NCBI GenBank assembly: GCA_003577315.1
Contig: QEVK01000015.1
Coordinates: forward strand, 1 to 64,000
Direction: 5' to 3'
From: Hyphomicrobiales bacterium
GTDB lineage: Bacteria; Pseudomonadota; Alphaproteobacteria; Rhizobiales; Rhizobiaceae
Length of the DNA stretch: 64,000 bases
Position numbers and translations under genes: made by a program. The notes beneath the pieces are model-generated. The model searched no databases and had not been told where the DNA came from. It saw only the letters and a list, made by a program, of their open reading frames with translations. Below, one piece after another: positions 24,297 to 37,401 of this stretch (its first letter is position 1; each line of letters starts with the position of its first letter).

Positions 24297-24375
24297 CCGC
24301 GGCGGCGGTCGGCAACGCGCGCTCGCGGCCGGCCCCGATCGAACGCACGCCGGTTTGTTGAACGGGATTTAGCCG

Positions 24376-25998
<1,623 letters not shown>

Positions 25999-26064
25999 TG
26001 CCCGGGGCCTCGGGTCGCCGGTTCATCTGCTGCGGGCCGAAGGCGCTGTCCTTCTGGCCACGTC

Positions 26065-26877
26065 TCAGCGAGCCGGCGGGGCGTCGCGCCTTGCGATCCA
26101 GTCGTGGTCGGGATGGTTCCTGAAGCGCCATTTGCGCAAGGGGCCGGCCATCACGTTGAGATAATACATCTCGTAGCCGTAGGGCGCGGCGCAGGGGTGA
26201 TGCCCTTTCGGCACCAGCACCACGTCGCCGTCGGCAACCGACATCGTTTCATCCAGGCTCCCGTCCTCGGTGAAGACGCGCTGGAAGCCGAAACCCTGAC
26301 GCGGGTTCAGGCGGTGGTAGTAGGTCTCCTCCAGATAGGTCATCGCCGGGAAGTCGTCCTCGTCATGCCGGTGCGGCGGATAGGACGACCAGTGGCCGGC
26401 GGGCGTGAACACCTCCGTGACCAGCAGGCTGTCGGCCACGTCCTTGTCCTCCATGGCGATGGGGTGGATGTAGCGCGTGTTGGTGCCCTTGCCGCGTTCT
26501 TCCAGCGCGATGTCCCCGATCACGCGGGCCTCGTGTCCGCCCTTGCCCGGCGCGGTGCAGACGGCAAGCGTGCAATCCGTCTCGGCGACCGCCGACCAGT
26601 CGGCGCCGTCGGGCACGTAGACGCAATGCGGCTTCTTTCGCTCGAACACGTCCATGCGGTCGCCGAGCAGGCCGAAGTCGCGGCCGGAAGCCGTGATGCG
26701 CGCCTTGCCCTCGACCAGCACGAGGATCGCCTCGCGGCCTCCGGTCGCCTCGGCCGCCGTCTCGCCGGCAGCCAGCCGGTAAAGGGCGAAGCCGACATAG
26801 GACCAGCCCGCGCTTTGCGGGGTGATGTCGTGGACCTTGCCGCCGGCTCCCCGGGGCTTGACCAGAAGTTCAGGCAT
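26065..26877 (-). CDS. iolB: 5-deoxy-glucuronate isomerase
   Basis: A 270-residue IolB of the bicupin fold, starting [20 protein letters not shown]. The metal-site pattern of the second cupin is [20 protein letters not shown], seen as PPHRHDED followed by LEETYYHR. Near the end is [20 protein letters not shown]. It converts 5-deoxy-D-glucuronate to 2-deoxy-5-keto-D-gluconate (DKG), the substrate of IolC. The start overlaps the end of iolE by 8 bp, so it is the last gene of the import and catabolism operon. The next gene, on the other strand, is the acyl-CoA synthetase of the neighbouring island. Confidence 0.95.
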   Translation of the reverse strand: MPELLVKPRGAGGKVHDITPQSAGWSYVGFALYRLAAGETAAEATGGREAILVLVEGKARITASGRDFGLLGDRMDVFERKKPHCVYVPDGADWSAVAETDCTLAVCTAPGKGGHEARVIGDIALEERGKGTNTRYIHPIAMEDKDVADSLLVTEVFTPAGHWSSYPPHRHDEDDFPAMTYLEETYYHRLNPRQGFGFQRVFTEDGSLDETMSVADGDVVLVPKGHHPCAAPYGYEMYYLNVMAGPLRKWRFRNHPDHDWIARRDAPPAR

Positions 26878-27783
26878 GGCGCGCTCCCTGCTGCTTGTCG
26901 AGGCCGGTCTGGCGCGCGATCTCCTTCAACGCGCGAAGGCCCATCGACTGGTAGGTGACGGGATCGCGCACGGCCGGATCCTGCTCGGCCTCGATCACCA
27001 GCCAGCCGGAATAGCCATGCCCGGCGGCGATCCTCAGCACAGGCTCGAAGGCGACGCCTCCTTCCGGGTCTCCGGGCACGGTGAAGACGCCGCGCCGCAC
27101 GCCTTCCAGGAAGCTCAGCCCCTCCTCGCGCACCTGCCGCATGATCGCGGGCCGCACGTTCTTGGCGTGGATATGGGCGACGCGGCCCATGTGACGGCGC
27201 GCCAGCGCCTCCGGGTCGCCGCCGCCGAAAAAGGCGTGGCCGGTGTCGAGCAGCAGCCTTGTCGCAGGCCCGGTCACCGCCATCAGGCGGTCGATCTCGT
27301 CCCCGGATTCGACCACCGTTCCCATATGGTGATGGTAGGCCAGCACGACGCCCTGATCCGCGCAATACCGGGCGACGGCCTCGACGGCCGCGCCGAATTT
27401 CGGCCAGTCGCCCCCGGCGAGGCGCGGCCGGTCGTCGAGCGCGACCGCATCGTCGCCATGGATCGCGTTGGAGCATTCGCAGACGATGCAGACGGTCGAG
27501 CCCATCGCCTTGAGCAAGTCGAGATGCGGCTGGATGGCCTGCTTCTCCTCCTCGACGGAGCGGGCCAGCAGGTTCAGCGAGTGCCAGCCGGAGACGAAGC
27601 GCAGCCGGTGCGGGGCGAGCGCCGCCTTCAGCGCCTGCGGCTCGGTCGGAAACTTGTGCCCCTTCTCGATGCCGTCGAAGCCGATCTCGCCCGCCTGCCG
27701 CAGGCAGGTTTCGAGCGGGATGTCCGCGCCGAGGGTCTGGTCGTCGTCGTTGGACCAGGCAATGGGATTGGTGCCGTAGAGGA

Positions 27784-27787
<4 letters not shown>
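26870..27787 (-). CDS. iolE: Myo-inosose-2 dehydratase
   Basis: A 305-residue TIM-barrel protein of the xylose-isomerase-like fold. The start [17 protein letters not shown] is exactly that of IolE and overlaps the iolD stop as ATGA; the open frame upstream is the reverse reading of iolD. Landmarks are [22 protein letters not shown] and [13 protein letters not shown], with HIHAKNVRP and VIEAEQDPA holding metal ligands. It dehydrates 2-keto-myo-inositol, made by inositol dehydrogenase, to the diketone that IolD hydrolyses. Confidence 0.96.
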
Positions 27788-29633
<1,846 letters not shown>

Positions 29634-29637
<4 letters not shown>

Positions 29638-31562
29638 TGCGCCGCTTCTCCCTTGCCGCCCGTCGTCAGGCCGCGCGCCTCGTCCCATGCCGCGCAGAGC
29701 CCCGCATAGGACCGCGCCATCTCCCCGACCGCCTCGTCGTCGCCGATCTCGCCGGCCAGCCACCTGCGCGCCGGCTCGCCGAAGATCGAGCGGCCGACCG
29801 CGAAGCCCTTGACGAGATCGAAGCGGGCGGCCTGCCGGAAGCTCGCCTGCAACTCCTCGGCCGGGGCTTCCAGCCCCAGCACGACGATGCCGCGCGTGTG
29901 CGGATCGTTGCGGGTTATCGCCTCGCAGGCGGCGGCCCATGCTCCCCTGGTCTTCATCGGCTCGAGCTTCCACCAGTCCGGGTAGACGCCGATGTCGTAG
30001 AAGCGCTGGATGACACGCGCGGTCGTGTCGTCCTCGACCGGGCCGACCTTGGAGGGGATGATCTCCAGCAGGAATTCGAGCCCGTTCGCCCGCGCGGCGC
30101 CCGCAAGACGCATCACCGTCTCCTCCTGCCGCGCCTTCATGGCCGCGTCGTCGTCGGGATGGTAGAAGCACAGCACCTTCACCACGTGCTCGGACGGCCA
30201 TTGCGCCAGGTCGGAGCCGAAATCCGGGCCGATCTCCAGTTCGAGCGGGCGCGAGCCCGGCTGCTCGACCGGCCGGCCGATCCACAGCCCCTGTCCGGCG
30301 GCCCGGAACAGGGCTTCCCGCCCCAGGCGCGGATCGCACAGGATGCCGTAGCCGTGGCGGCCACCGGCCACCTCTAGCGCCGCTTTCAGGCACAGCTCCT
30401 TGAAGCGGCCGATCCGCTCGCGGCCCACCCCCGCGGCCTCGGCCTTCTCCTCCAGCTGCTTGCGGTGGTCGAAGGCGAAGACCCGCATCACGGGCCAGTC
30501 GCCCTTTCTGGTCGTCGCCCAGTGGACCTGCTCCAGCGCGCGGTCGAGCCGCAGCGCGGGGTTGCGTATCCCGCGCCCGAAGAAGAACTGCAATTCCGTC
30601 CAGCTCGGATAGGCCGGCGCGCAGCCATGGCGCGAGACGGCGAGCGCGCCGCAGGCATTGGCGTATTTCAGCGCCGTCGGCCAGTCCTCGTCGTCGAGCC
30701 AGCCCTTGAGCAGGCCCGACATGAAGCCGTCGCCCGCGCCCAGCACGTTGAAGACCTCGATCGGGAAGCCCGGTCCCGAAAGCCCCTCGTCGAGCGTGTC
30801 GGGGATGTCGCCGGTGAAGGCGGCAGCGCCCATCGGCCCGCGCTTGCACACCAGCACGGCGTTCGAGACGGCGCGCACCGCGCGCAGCGCCGCGATCGTA
30901 TCGGTGGCTCCGCCGGCGATGTGGAACTCCTCCTCCGTGCCGACGATCAGGTCGAAGAGATGCAGCGTGGATTGCAGCTTGGCGGTGACGGCCCGCGACG
31001 GGATGAAGCGGTTCTCGCCGTCGCCGTGGCCGGAAAGGCCCCAGAGATTGGGCCGGTAGTCGATGTCCAGCGCCGTCCTTGCACCGTTCTCGCGCGCAAG
31101 CCGCAGCGCCTTCAGGACGGCCGCCTCGGTGCGCGGGTGCGACAGATGGGTGCCGGTGGCCACCACGGCGCGCGCCTCGGCGATGAAGGCGGGGTCGATG
31201 TCGTCCTCCGACAGCGCCATGTCGGCGCAGTTCTCGCGGTAGAAGATCAGCGGGAACTGCTCCCGGTCGCGGATGCCGAGCAGGACGAGCGCCGTCAGCC
31301 GTCCGGGGTCGGTCGCGACCCCGCGCACGTCCACGCCTTCGGCGGCGAGCTGCTCGCGGACGAAGCGGCCCATATGCTCGTCGCCCACGCGCGTGATGAG
31401 GCCCGAGCGCAGGCCGAGCCGCGCCGTGCCGACGGCCATGTTGGTGGGCGAGCCGCCGACATATTTGGCGAAGGAGCGCATGTCCTCCAGCCGGCCGCCC
31501 ACCTGCGCGCCGTAGAGGTCGACCGAGGAGCGGCCGATGGTGATGACGTCGAGCTTTCCCAT
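29634..31562 (-). CDS. iolC: 5-dehydro-2-deoxygluconokinase with C-terminal DUF2090 domain
   Basis: A 642-residue two-domain protein. Residues 1 to about 330 are a PfkB kinase: [35 protein letters not shown], and the anion-hole and catalytic base in VLGAGDGFMSGLLKG. The rest (from about VMRVFAFDHRKQLEEK) is the DUF2090 barrel found fused to IolC in many alphaproteobacteria. It is often annotated as the 2-deoxy-5-keto-gluconate-6-phosphate aldolase, so one polypeptide may do the kinase and aldolase steps; no separate iolJ is in the window. It starts within the stop of the transporter ATPase gene (ATGA overlap), which ties import to catabolism. Confidence 0.95.
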
Positions 31563-32341
31563 CACACCGTCCCGCCGAGCGAGCCTTCCAGCTCCACCAT
31601 CTCCTGTCCGCCCGCCATCAGGTCCTGAAGCTCGTCGGCCTTGATCTCGCCGCGCTTGGCGGTGCCGAGCGTGCGGCCGCGATTCAGCACCGTGAAGCGG
31701 TCGCCGACGGCCATCGCATGTCGCACATTGTGCGTGATGAAGACCACGCCGATGCCGTTTCTTCGCACCTTGTCGATGGTGGACAGCACATTTGCGGTCT
31801 GGCGCACGCCCAGCGCCGAGGTCGGCTCGTCGAGGATCAGCACCCTCGCGCCGAAATAGACGGCGCGGGCGATGGCGACCGTCTGGCGCTCGCCGCCCGA
31901 CAGGGTGCCGACCGCCTGGTCCGGCTCGCGCAGGTTGATGCCCATCGCGCGCATCTGCTCCAGCGTGACCTGATTGGCGCGCTCGATGTCGAAGCGCCTG
32001 AAGATCCATCTGCCCTTCGTGGGCTCGCGGCCCATGAAGAAGTTGCGCGTGACCGACATCAGCGGGATCATCGCCAGATCCTGGTAGACAGTGGCGATGC
32101 CGGCGTTCATGGCGTCGCGCGGGCTGGCAAAGCTGGCCCGCTGGCCGTCGATGGCGATCTCGCCGCGCGTGGGCTTGTGCACGCCCGACATGGTCTTGAT
32201 GAAGGTGGACTTGCCCGCGCCGTTGTCGCCGAGGAGGCAATGGCATTCGCCGGGCCGCACGTCGAAGCTGACGCCGGCGAGGGCGACGATGTTGCCGAAA
32301 TGCTTCTCGATGTCGCGCATCTCGATGATCGGAGACGTCAT
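31562..32341 (-). CDS. Sugar (inositol) ABC importer, ATP-binding protein
   Basis: A 259-residue single-domain ATPase of the carbohydrate CUT2 family. Landmarks are Walker [11 protein letters not shown]-loop [10 protein letters not shown], signature [14 protein letters not shown], Walker [13 protein letters not shown] and H-loop VFITHN. CUT2 ATPases are usually double-length, but the half-length form is common with rhizobial inositol importers of this type. It would act as a homodimer. It overlaps iolC by one base pair triplet (ATGA) and follows the permease with a one-base gap. The inositol assignment rests on operon context and the IolR-type operator upstream. Confidence 0.92.
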   Translation of the reverse strand: MTSPIIEMRDIEKHFGNIVALAGVSFDVRPGECHCLLGDNGAGKSTFIKTMSGVHKPTRGEIAIDGQRASFASPRDAMNAGIATVYQDLAMIPLMSVTRNFFMGREPTKGRWIFRRFDIERANQVTLEQMRAMGINLREPDQAVGTLSGGERQTVAIARAVYFGARVLILDEPTSALGVRQTANVLSTIDKVRRNGIGVVFITHNVRHAMAVGDRFTVLNRGRTLGTAKRGEIKADELQDLMAGGQEMVELEGSLGGTV

Positions 32342-32342
32342 C

Positions 32343-33446
32343 TTACCGCTCCCCCGTCACGCGCTTGCGGATCACATTGTTGAAGATCACGGCGATCAGC
32401 AGCATGGAGCCCAGGAAGACCTGATACCAGTCCTGGTCGATCTGGGTATAGGTGAGCCCGATCATCACCACGCCGAAGATGATCGCCCCGAAGAAGGCGC
32501 CGATGGCCGAACCGTAGCCGCCCGTCAGCAGCGCGCCGCCGATCACCGCGGCGATGATGGCCTCGAATTCCTTCTGGAAGCCGCGCCGCGCGTCGGTCGA
32601 TCCGGCCTCCAGAACGGTGATGATGGCCACCAGCGCCGCGCAGCAGGCCGTGAGCATGAACAGCGCGATCTTGACCCTGCGCACCGGCACGCCGGAATTG
32701 AGCGCGGCCACGCGGTCGCCGCCGGAAGCGAAGATCCAGTTGCCCCAGGGCGTGCGCAGCAGCACCCAGGTGGCCAAAAGCGTCAGGCCCACGAACCACA
32801 GGATCTCGACGGGGATTCCGGTCACGCGCGGCGCGCCGGAGCGGAAGGTGTCGATCATCCCGCGCTCGGCCAGCCACACGAAGAGGCCGGGGAAGGCCTT
32901 GCCCGAGAAGAGCGGCAGGAGCCAGTCGCCTTCCACGGCCTGCCGGATGCCGCGAAGCTGGGTCGAGCCGCCGGTGGCCCATTTCAGGCCGACGAGGCTG
33001 AGGCCGCGCAGGATGAAAAGGAAGGCGAGCGTGACGATGAAGGAGGGCAGCGCCGTGCGCAGCACGATCTGCGCGTTGAGCGCGCCCATCATGGCGGCCA
33101 CCGCCAGCGTCAGCGGGATGGCGAGGATCAGCGGCAGGCCGAAGCTGACCAGCCCGACGCCGAAGACCAGGCCGGCAAAGGCGACCATCGAGCCGACCGA
33201 CAGGTCGAACTCGCCGCCGATCATCAGGAGCGCCGCGCCCAGCGCGAGGATGCCCAGCTGGGCGGCGGGAGTCATGAAGTTGACGACGCCGGCAAGGCTG
33301 AACATGCTCGCGTCGGCGGTGAAGATGAAGAAGACGGTGACAAGCACGAGGCCCGCGACCGCGCCGAGTTCGGGCCGCTTCATCAGGCGGGCAAACAGGG
33401 AAATCTTCCGCAGGCGCTCGTCGGCCTGCTGCGTCTGGGCGGCCAT
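32343..33446 (-). CDS. Sugar (inositol) ABC importer, permease
   Basis: A 367-residue RbsC-type permease with 9-10 hydrophobic segments. The start at ATG 33446 is used because GGAGG lies six bases upstream; an adjoining GTG gives one more residue. Family landmarks are [14 protein letters not shown] and [19 protein letters not shown], the coupling loop. [18 protein letters not shown] follows near the C-terminal third. It forms the inositol channel with the ATPase directly downstream. Unusual is a long periplasmic insertion around residues 130-200 containing [20 protein letters not shown]. Confidence 0.93.
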   Translation of the reverse strand: MAAQTQQADERLRKISLFARLMKRPELGAVAGLVLVTVFFIFTADASMFSLAGVVNFMTPAAQLGILALGAALLMIGGEFDLSVGSMVAFAGLVFGVGLVSFGLPLILAIPLTLAVAAMMGALNAQIVLRTALPSFIVTLAFLFILRGLSLVGLKWATGGSTQLRGIRQAVEGDWLLPLFSGKAFPGLFVWLAERGMIDTFRSGAPRVTGIPVEILWFVGLTLLATWVLLRTPWGNWIFASGGDRVAALNSGVPVRRVKIALFMLTACCAALVAIITVLEAGSTDARRGFQKEFEAIIAAVIGGALLTGGYGSAIGAFFGAIIFGVVMIGLTYTQIDQDWYQVFLGSMLLIAVIFNNVIRKRVTGER

Positions 33447-33487
33447 CACTTTCCTCCCGGTTGGCGCGCCGGCAATCCGGCAAGGCC

Positions 33488-33509
33488 GGGGACGGCCGGT
33501 GCCGTCCCC
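33488..33509 (-). terminator. Intercistronic hairpin between binding protein and permease genes
   Basis: A perfect 9-bp stem GGGGACGGC/GCCGTCCCC with a CGGT loop sits in the 79-bp gap. Such hairpins commonly stabilise the upstream binding-protein mRNA or attenuate the rest of the operon. No T-run is seen, so stabilisation or partial termination is more likely than full stop. Confidence 0.5.
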
Positions 33510-33525
33510 GTGCGGTCCGCGGCGG

Positions 33526-34446
33526 TCAGCGGATGCCGCGGGCCGAAAGATCTATCACCTTCTCGGCGGCATCCTGCTCGACGAGGTTCGGGCCGGAAGG
33601 CACGTCGCCGCCGGGGATCAGCCCGTATTCGGCGTTGAGCGCGAGGAAGGTGACCGGGAGGTAGCCCTGGAGGAATTGCTGCTGGTCGATGGCGAAGGCT
33701 GCCTTGCCGTCGGCGACCGCCTCGAGGAAGCCGGCCGACAGGTCGAAGCTGGCAACGTTGACCTCGTCGGCGCGGCCGGAATCCTGGACCGCGGCGACCG
33801 AGGGCTCGCCGGCGGTCGCCGCCCCCAGCGCAAGCACGGTGTCTATGTCGGGGTTGGCGTCCAGCGCGGCGCGCACGCGGGCGCGCACGTCGGTCGGATC
33901 GTTGGAGGTGGGAAGCACGGTGACGTTGCCGAAGCCTTCGGCAAAACCCTCGCAGCGCAGGTCGAGCGAGACGTTGCCCACTTCCTGATTGACGCAGATC
34001 GCGGTGGTGCCGCCCAGCTCGGCAAGCCGCTCGCCGGCGATGCGGCCGGCATCGTGTTCCGACTGGCCGACATGCAGGCGCACGCCCAGCTCGGCCGCGA
34101 CGTCACCGCCCGAGTTCATCGAGACGACCGGGATGCCGGCGTCGACGGCGCGGCTGATGGCGGCGCGCAAGGCGTCCGCGTCGGGGATCGAGACCACCAG
34201 CCCGTCGGGCTCCTGGTTGACGGCGGCGTCGATCAGCGCGGCCATCGCCACCATGTCGAAGGTTTCGGGCGCGCGATAGCTGACCGTGGCGCCGGTATGC
34301 TCGGCCGCGAGATCGACGCCGTTCTTGACGACGGACCAGAACGGATCGTTCGCCTGCCCGTGCGAGACGACGATGATGTTCTGCGCGAGCGCGCCGGTCG
34401 CCGACAGCATGACGGCCAGCGACGCGGCAGTAAGGGTTCTTTTCAT
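33526..34446 (-). CDS. Sugar (inositol) ABC importer, periplasmic binding protein
   Basis: A 306-residue Peripl_BP_4 protein with a Sec signal peptide (MKRTLTAASLAVMLSATGAL, cleavage after about ALA). The mature start IIVVSHGQANDPFWSVVKNG is the classical first lobe of ribose/inositol-type binding proteins. SIPDADALRAAISRAVDAGIP is split into IPDADALRAAI and the hinge-side strand VVSMNSGG. It is the first gene of the operon that continues through the permease, ATPase, iolC, iolD, iolE and iolB. A near-match to the IolR operator lies about 66 bp upstream. Confidence 0.93.
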   Translation of the reverse strand: MKRTLTAASLAVMLSATGALAQNIIVVSHGQANDPFWSVVKNGVDLAAEHTGATVSYRAPETFDMVAMAALIDAAVNQEPDGLVVSIPDADALRAAISRAVDAGIPVVSMNSGGDVAAELGVRLHVGQSEHDAGRIAGERLAELGGTTAICVNQEVGNVSLDLRCEGFAEGFGNVTVLPTSNDPTDVRARVRAALDANPDIDTVLALGAATAGEPSVAAVQDSGRADEVNVASFDLSAGFLEAVADGKAAFAIDQQQFLQGYLPVTFLALNAEYGLIPGGDVPSGPNLVEQDAAEKVIDLSARGIR

Positions 34447-34511
34447 GACAGACCTCCCAGCTTGAAGCAGGCGCGATGCCCGCGGACGAAGCCCTCCCGG
34501 CGCCGTCTATT

Positions 34512-34525
34512 AGAATTTTTATTCC
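34512..34525. promoter_or_regulatory. Second IolR-like operator (one mismatch)
   Basis: AGAA-N6-TTCC at 34512-34525 (GGAA-N6-TTCT in the opposite sense) matches the GGAA-N6-TTCC motif described for rhizobial IolR with one mismatch. It lies upstream of the binding-protein gene, in an AT-rich gap that probably holds the promoter. Confidence 0.45.
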
Positions 34526-34547
34526 ATTTTTGCCGACACCGCAACCC

Positions 34548-35372
34548 TCAGGATTCCACCTCGCGCCGACAGGAGCCCACCGACACCGCCAGCGCCAGCG
34601 CCAGCGCCATGGTCGCCGACATGGAGCGGAACGCCCCGAAGTCGACTTCCGCCACGGTCAGGATCGTGCCGCCGATGCGGCTGAGCGGGCTCAGCGTCGT
34701 GTCGGTGATCGCCACGACCGGCAGGCCGAGCGCATGGGCGCGCTCGGCAAGGGCTATGGTCTCCGGGGTGTAGGGGGCGAAGCTGACGGCCAGCAGCGCG
34801 TCGCCGTCTTGCAGCGCATGGCCACGGTCGAGCTTGCCGAGCCCGTCATGCAGGAGGCAGGGCACTTCCATCTTGTCGAAGACATAGTCGAGATAGGCGG
34901 CCACGGCGAAGGCACGGCGAAGGCCGACGACATGGACTACGCGCGCCGCGCCCAGCGTCGCCACCGCCGCTTCCAGCCTGTCCGGCTCGGCCGTCTTCGC
35001 CAGTTTCTCCAGCGAGATGCGGCTGGCGTCGATGAACCCGGCCAGAAGCGTGGTGGAGCTTTCGGGGCCCTGGGCGCTGAGGTTGCGCAGTCGCGTGGCG
35101 TAGTCGGGCCAGACCTGCGCGTAGCTCTCGCGAAACAGGCGCTGCATCTCGGAAAAGCCCGAGAACCCCATGATCTGGCAGAAGCGCATCAGCGCCGAGG
35201 GCTGCACGCCGGCCGCCTGGGCGAGTTCCGCGACCGTGGACAGCGCGATGCGGTCGGCGTGGGCGGCCAGATATTCGGCGCATTGCCGCAGCCTTTTGGG
35301 CAGGGCGTCGGTCATCGCCCGCAGGCGCTGGTGGAACTCTTCGACATTCTGTGGGGCGGGCTGGTCGGGCAT
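34548..35372 (-). CDS. iolR: MurR/RpiR-family repressor of inositol catabolism (IolR-type)
   Basis: A 274-residue regulator with an N-terminal RpiR helix-turn-helix (PKRLRQCAEYLAAHADRIAL, then VAELAQAAGVQPSALMRFCQ) and a C-terminal SIS sugar-phosphate-binding domain (RVVHVVGLRRAFAVAAYLDY, DALLAVSFAPYTPETI, VVAITDT). GGAGGAGCC precedes the ATG. It sits among inositol genes, and perfect and near-perfect GGAA-N6-TTCC sites flank it. It therefore is the expected repressor of both inositol operons, released by a DKG-phosphate-type intermediate. That ligand is known for other IolR proteins of this kind only by analogy. Confidence 0.88.
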   Translation of the reverse strand: MPDQPAPQNVEEFHQRLRAMTDALPKRLRQCAEYLAAHADRIALSTVAELAQAAGVQPSALMRFCQIMGFSGFSEMQRLFRESYAQVWPDYATRLRNLSAQGPESSTTLLAGFIDASRISLEKLAKTAEPDRLEAAVATLGAARVVHVVGLRRAFAVAAYLDYVFDKMEVPCLLHDGLGKLDRGHALQDGDALLAVSFAPYTPETIALAERAHALGLPVVAITDTTLSPLSRIGGTILTVAEVDFGAFRSMSATMALALALAVSVGSCRREVES

Positions 35373-35425
35373 GGCTCCTCCGATGGGCTGGGCCGACTAT
35401 CCGCTATCGTGCCTCGAAAGAAAAG

Positions 35426-35445
35426 ATTGGAATGAAAATTCCAAT
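35426..35445. promoter_or_regulatory. IolR operator ATTGGAA-N6-TTCCAAT
   Basis: A perfect palindrome with 7-bp arms (GGAA-N6-TTCC core at 35429-35442) lies between the divergent iolR and dehydrogenase genes. It matches the motif reported for Sinorhizobium IolR and could control both directions. Confidence 0.7.
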
Positions 35446-35476
35446 TCTGCTACAGCCACGCCGACAGGAGGACGCC

Positions 35477-36601
35477 ATGGCTATCGGCATCGGCCTCGTA
35501 GGCACCGGCTTCATGGGCAAGGCGCACGCGCTCGCCTGGCGCAACGCGGGCGCCGTCATGGGCGGGCTGCCGCCCGTGCGGCTGGCGGTGCTGTGCGACA
35601 CCCCGCTCGAGCGCGCGCGGGACATGGCCGCGCAGTTCGGCTTCGAGCGCGCGAGCGACGACTGGCGGGCGGTCGTCGCCGACCCCGCCGTCGACGTGGT
35701 CTCCATCACCACGCCCAACGCCCTGCATCGGCCGATCGCCGAGGCGGCGCTTGCGGCGGGCAAGCATGTCTGGTGCGAAAAGCCGCTCGGCCTGACATTC
35801 GCCGACACGCAGGCGATGGCGCAGGCCGCCGGCGACCGGATCACGCTCGCGGGCTACAACTACCTGCGCAATCCCGCCTTCGCGCAGGCGCGCCGCCTGC
35901 TTGCCGAAGGGCGGATCGGCCGGCTCTTCCATTTGCGCGGCTGGGTCGACGAGGACTATCAGGCCGACGAAAGCCTGCCGTGGACCTGGCGCAGCCGGGC
36001 GTCGGAGGCGGGGCTCGGCGCGCTGGGCGACATCGGCGTGCATCTGGTGAGCCTCGTGACGACGCTTGCCGGGCCGGTCGAGTCGGTCGTGGCCGAAACG
36101 GCCGCCGCCTATGCGACGCGGCCGCTGCCGGAAGGCGGCGAGGCCGCCGTGGAGAACGAGGACATCGCCAGCGCGCTCGTGCGCTTCCGCGCCGGCTTCC
36201 ATGGCGTGCTGACCGTCTCGCGCGCCGCCTGGGGCCGCAAGAGCCGGCTGGGCTTCGAGCTGCACGGCAGCCGGGGAATGATCGTCTACGATCAGGAGAG
36301 GATGAACGAGCTGCAACTCTACGACAGCGGCGACCGGCGCGGCGAGCAGGGCTTCCGCACCATCCTCGCCGGCCCCGACCATCCGCCCTATGCCGCCTTC
36401 TGCCCGGCGCCCGGGCACCAGCTCGGTTTCAACGACCTCAAGACCATCGAGGCGGCCGGGCTGCTCGCGGGGCTGGCCGGCGGGCCGTGTCCTTCGCCCG
36501 ATTTCGCGCAGGCGCTGGAGATCGAACGGGTGGTCTACGCCATCGCCCGCTCGGCGGAGGCCGGCGGGGAAAGGGTCGAGGTGGCCGAGGTGCGCGCATG
36601 A
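35477..36601 (+). CDS. Gfo/Idh/MocA-family dehydrogenase
   Basis: A 374-residue NAD(P)-dependent oxidoreductase. AGGAGG precedes the ATG at 35477. Landmarks are GLVGTGFMGKAHALAW (Rossmann), the active-site lysine in WCEKPLGLTFAD, GYNYLRNPA and LGDIGVHLV with the catalytic histidine. It lies first in the operon divergent from iolR. An inositol or inositol-derivative dehydrogenase (scyllo-inositol, an inosose or a related sugar acid) is likely. It is distinct from the shorter iolG two genes downstream. Its ATGA overlap with the next gene shows co-translation. Confidence 0.9.
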   Translation: MAIGIGLVGTGFMGKAHALAWRNAGAVMGGLPPVRLAVLCDTPLERARDMAAQFGFERASDDWRAVVADPAVDVVSITTPNALHRPIAEAALAAGKHVWCEKPLGLTFADTQAMAQAAGDRITLAGYNYLRNPAFAQARRLLAEGRIGRLFHLRGWVDEDYQADESLPWTWRSRASEAGLGALGDIGVHLVSLVTTLAGPVESVVAETAAAYATRPLPEGGEAAVENEDIASALVRFRAGFHGVLTVSRAAWGRKSRLGFELHGSRGMIVYDQERMNELQLYDSGDRRGEQGFRTILAGPDHPPYAAFCPAPGHQLGFNDLKTIEAAGLLAGLAGGPCPSPDFAQALEIERVVYAIARSAEAGGERVEVAEVRA

Positions 36602-37389
36602 GCCTTCCCCTTGCCGCCTCTCCCCTTGCCGCCTGCGCGGAGATGCTGTTCACCGACCGCCCCATCGCCGAGCGGGCGGCGCGGCTTGCCGAGCTGGGCT
36701 TCGACGTGGAGATATGGGACTGGTCGCGCCACGACCTGAAGGCGCTGAAAGCCAGCGGCGCGCGGATCGTCTCGATGACCGGCTATCTGCGCGGCACGCT
36801 TGCCGACGAGGCGGGCGCGGCCGACCTGCTGGAGACCGCCGCCCGCTCCATCCCCGTCGCGCTGGATCTCGGCTGCGGACGGCTCAACCTGCACGGCACC
36901 GGGCTCGACAGCCGGGGATTGCCGGTGAAGCCCTGCGCGGCGGCGGACCCGGCAATGTGGCTCAAGGCGCGCGACACGCTGAACCGCCTCGCGGACCTCG
37001 CCGAGAAAGCGGGCGTGACCTTCATGCTGGAAAACCTCAACACCGCCGTTGACCACCCCGGCGTGCCGTTTGCCCGCGCCGGGGAGTGCCTGACGCTGGT
37101 GGCGGCGGTGAACCGGCCCGGCGTGCGGCTGAATCTCGACCTCTATCACGCCCAGATCGGCGAGGGGCACCTGATCGAGCTGTGCCGCCGCGCGCTTCCC
37201 TATATCGCCGAGATACAGGTGGCGGACGTGCCCGGCCGCCACGAGCCCGGCACCGGAGAGATCAACTATCCTGCCATAGCCAGGGCGCTGGCGGCGATGG
37301 GCTATACGGGCCCCGTCGCGCTGGAGGCCTGGCCCGAGGCGGACAGCGAACAGGCGCTGGAGCGTTTCCGCGCCGCCTTCACCCTCTGA
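36598..37389 (+). CDS. Hydroxypyruvate isomerase-like TIM barrel (sugar phosphate isomerase/epimerase)
   Basis: A 263-residue AP-endonuclease-2-fold protein. Its sequence AACAEMLFTDRPIAERAARL, GFDVEIWDWSRHDL and FMLENLNTAVDHPGVPF follows the Hyi pattern, with later metal-site strands NLDLYHAQIGEG and EIQVADVPGRHEPGTGEINY. The Hyi-type product would be an aldose/ketose pair. Because it lies between two inositol dehydrogenase genes, an inosose isomerase (IolI/IolH-like) role is equally plausible. It starts inside the stop of the preceding gene. Confidence 0.85.
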   Translation: MSLPLAASPLAACAEMLFTDRPIAERAARLAELGFDVEIWDWSRHDLKALKASGARIVSMTGYLRGTLADEAGAADLLETAARSIPVALDLGCGRLNLHGTGLDSRGLPVKPCAAADPAMWLKARDTLNRLADLAEKAGVTFMLENLNTAVDHPGVPFARAGECLTLVAAVNRPGVRLNLDLYHAQIGEGHLIELCRRALPYIAEIQVADVPGRHEPGTGEINYPAIARALAAMGYTGPVALEAWPEADSEQALERFRAAFTL

Positions 37390-37401
37390 CGGAGAACGTC
37401 C

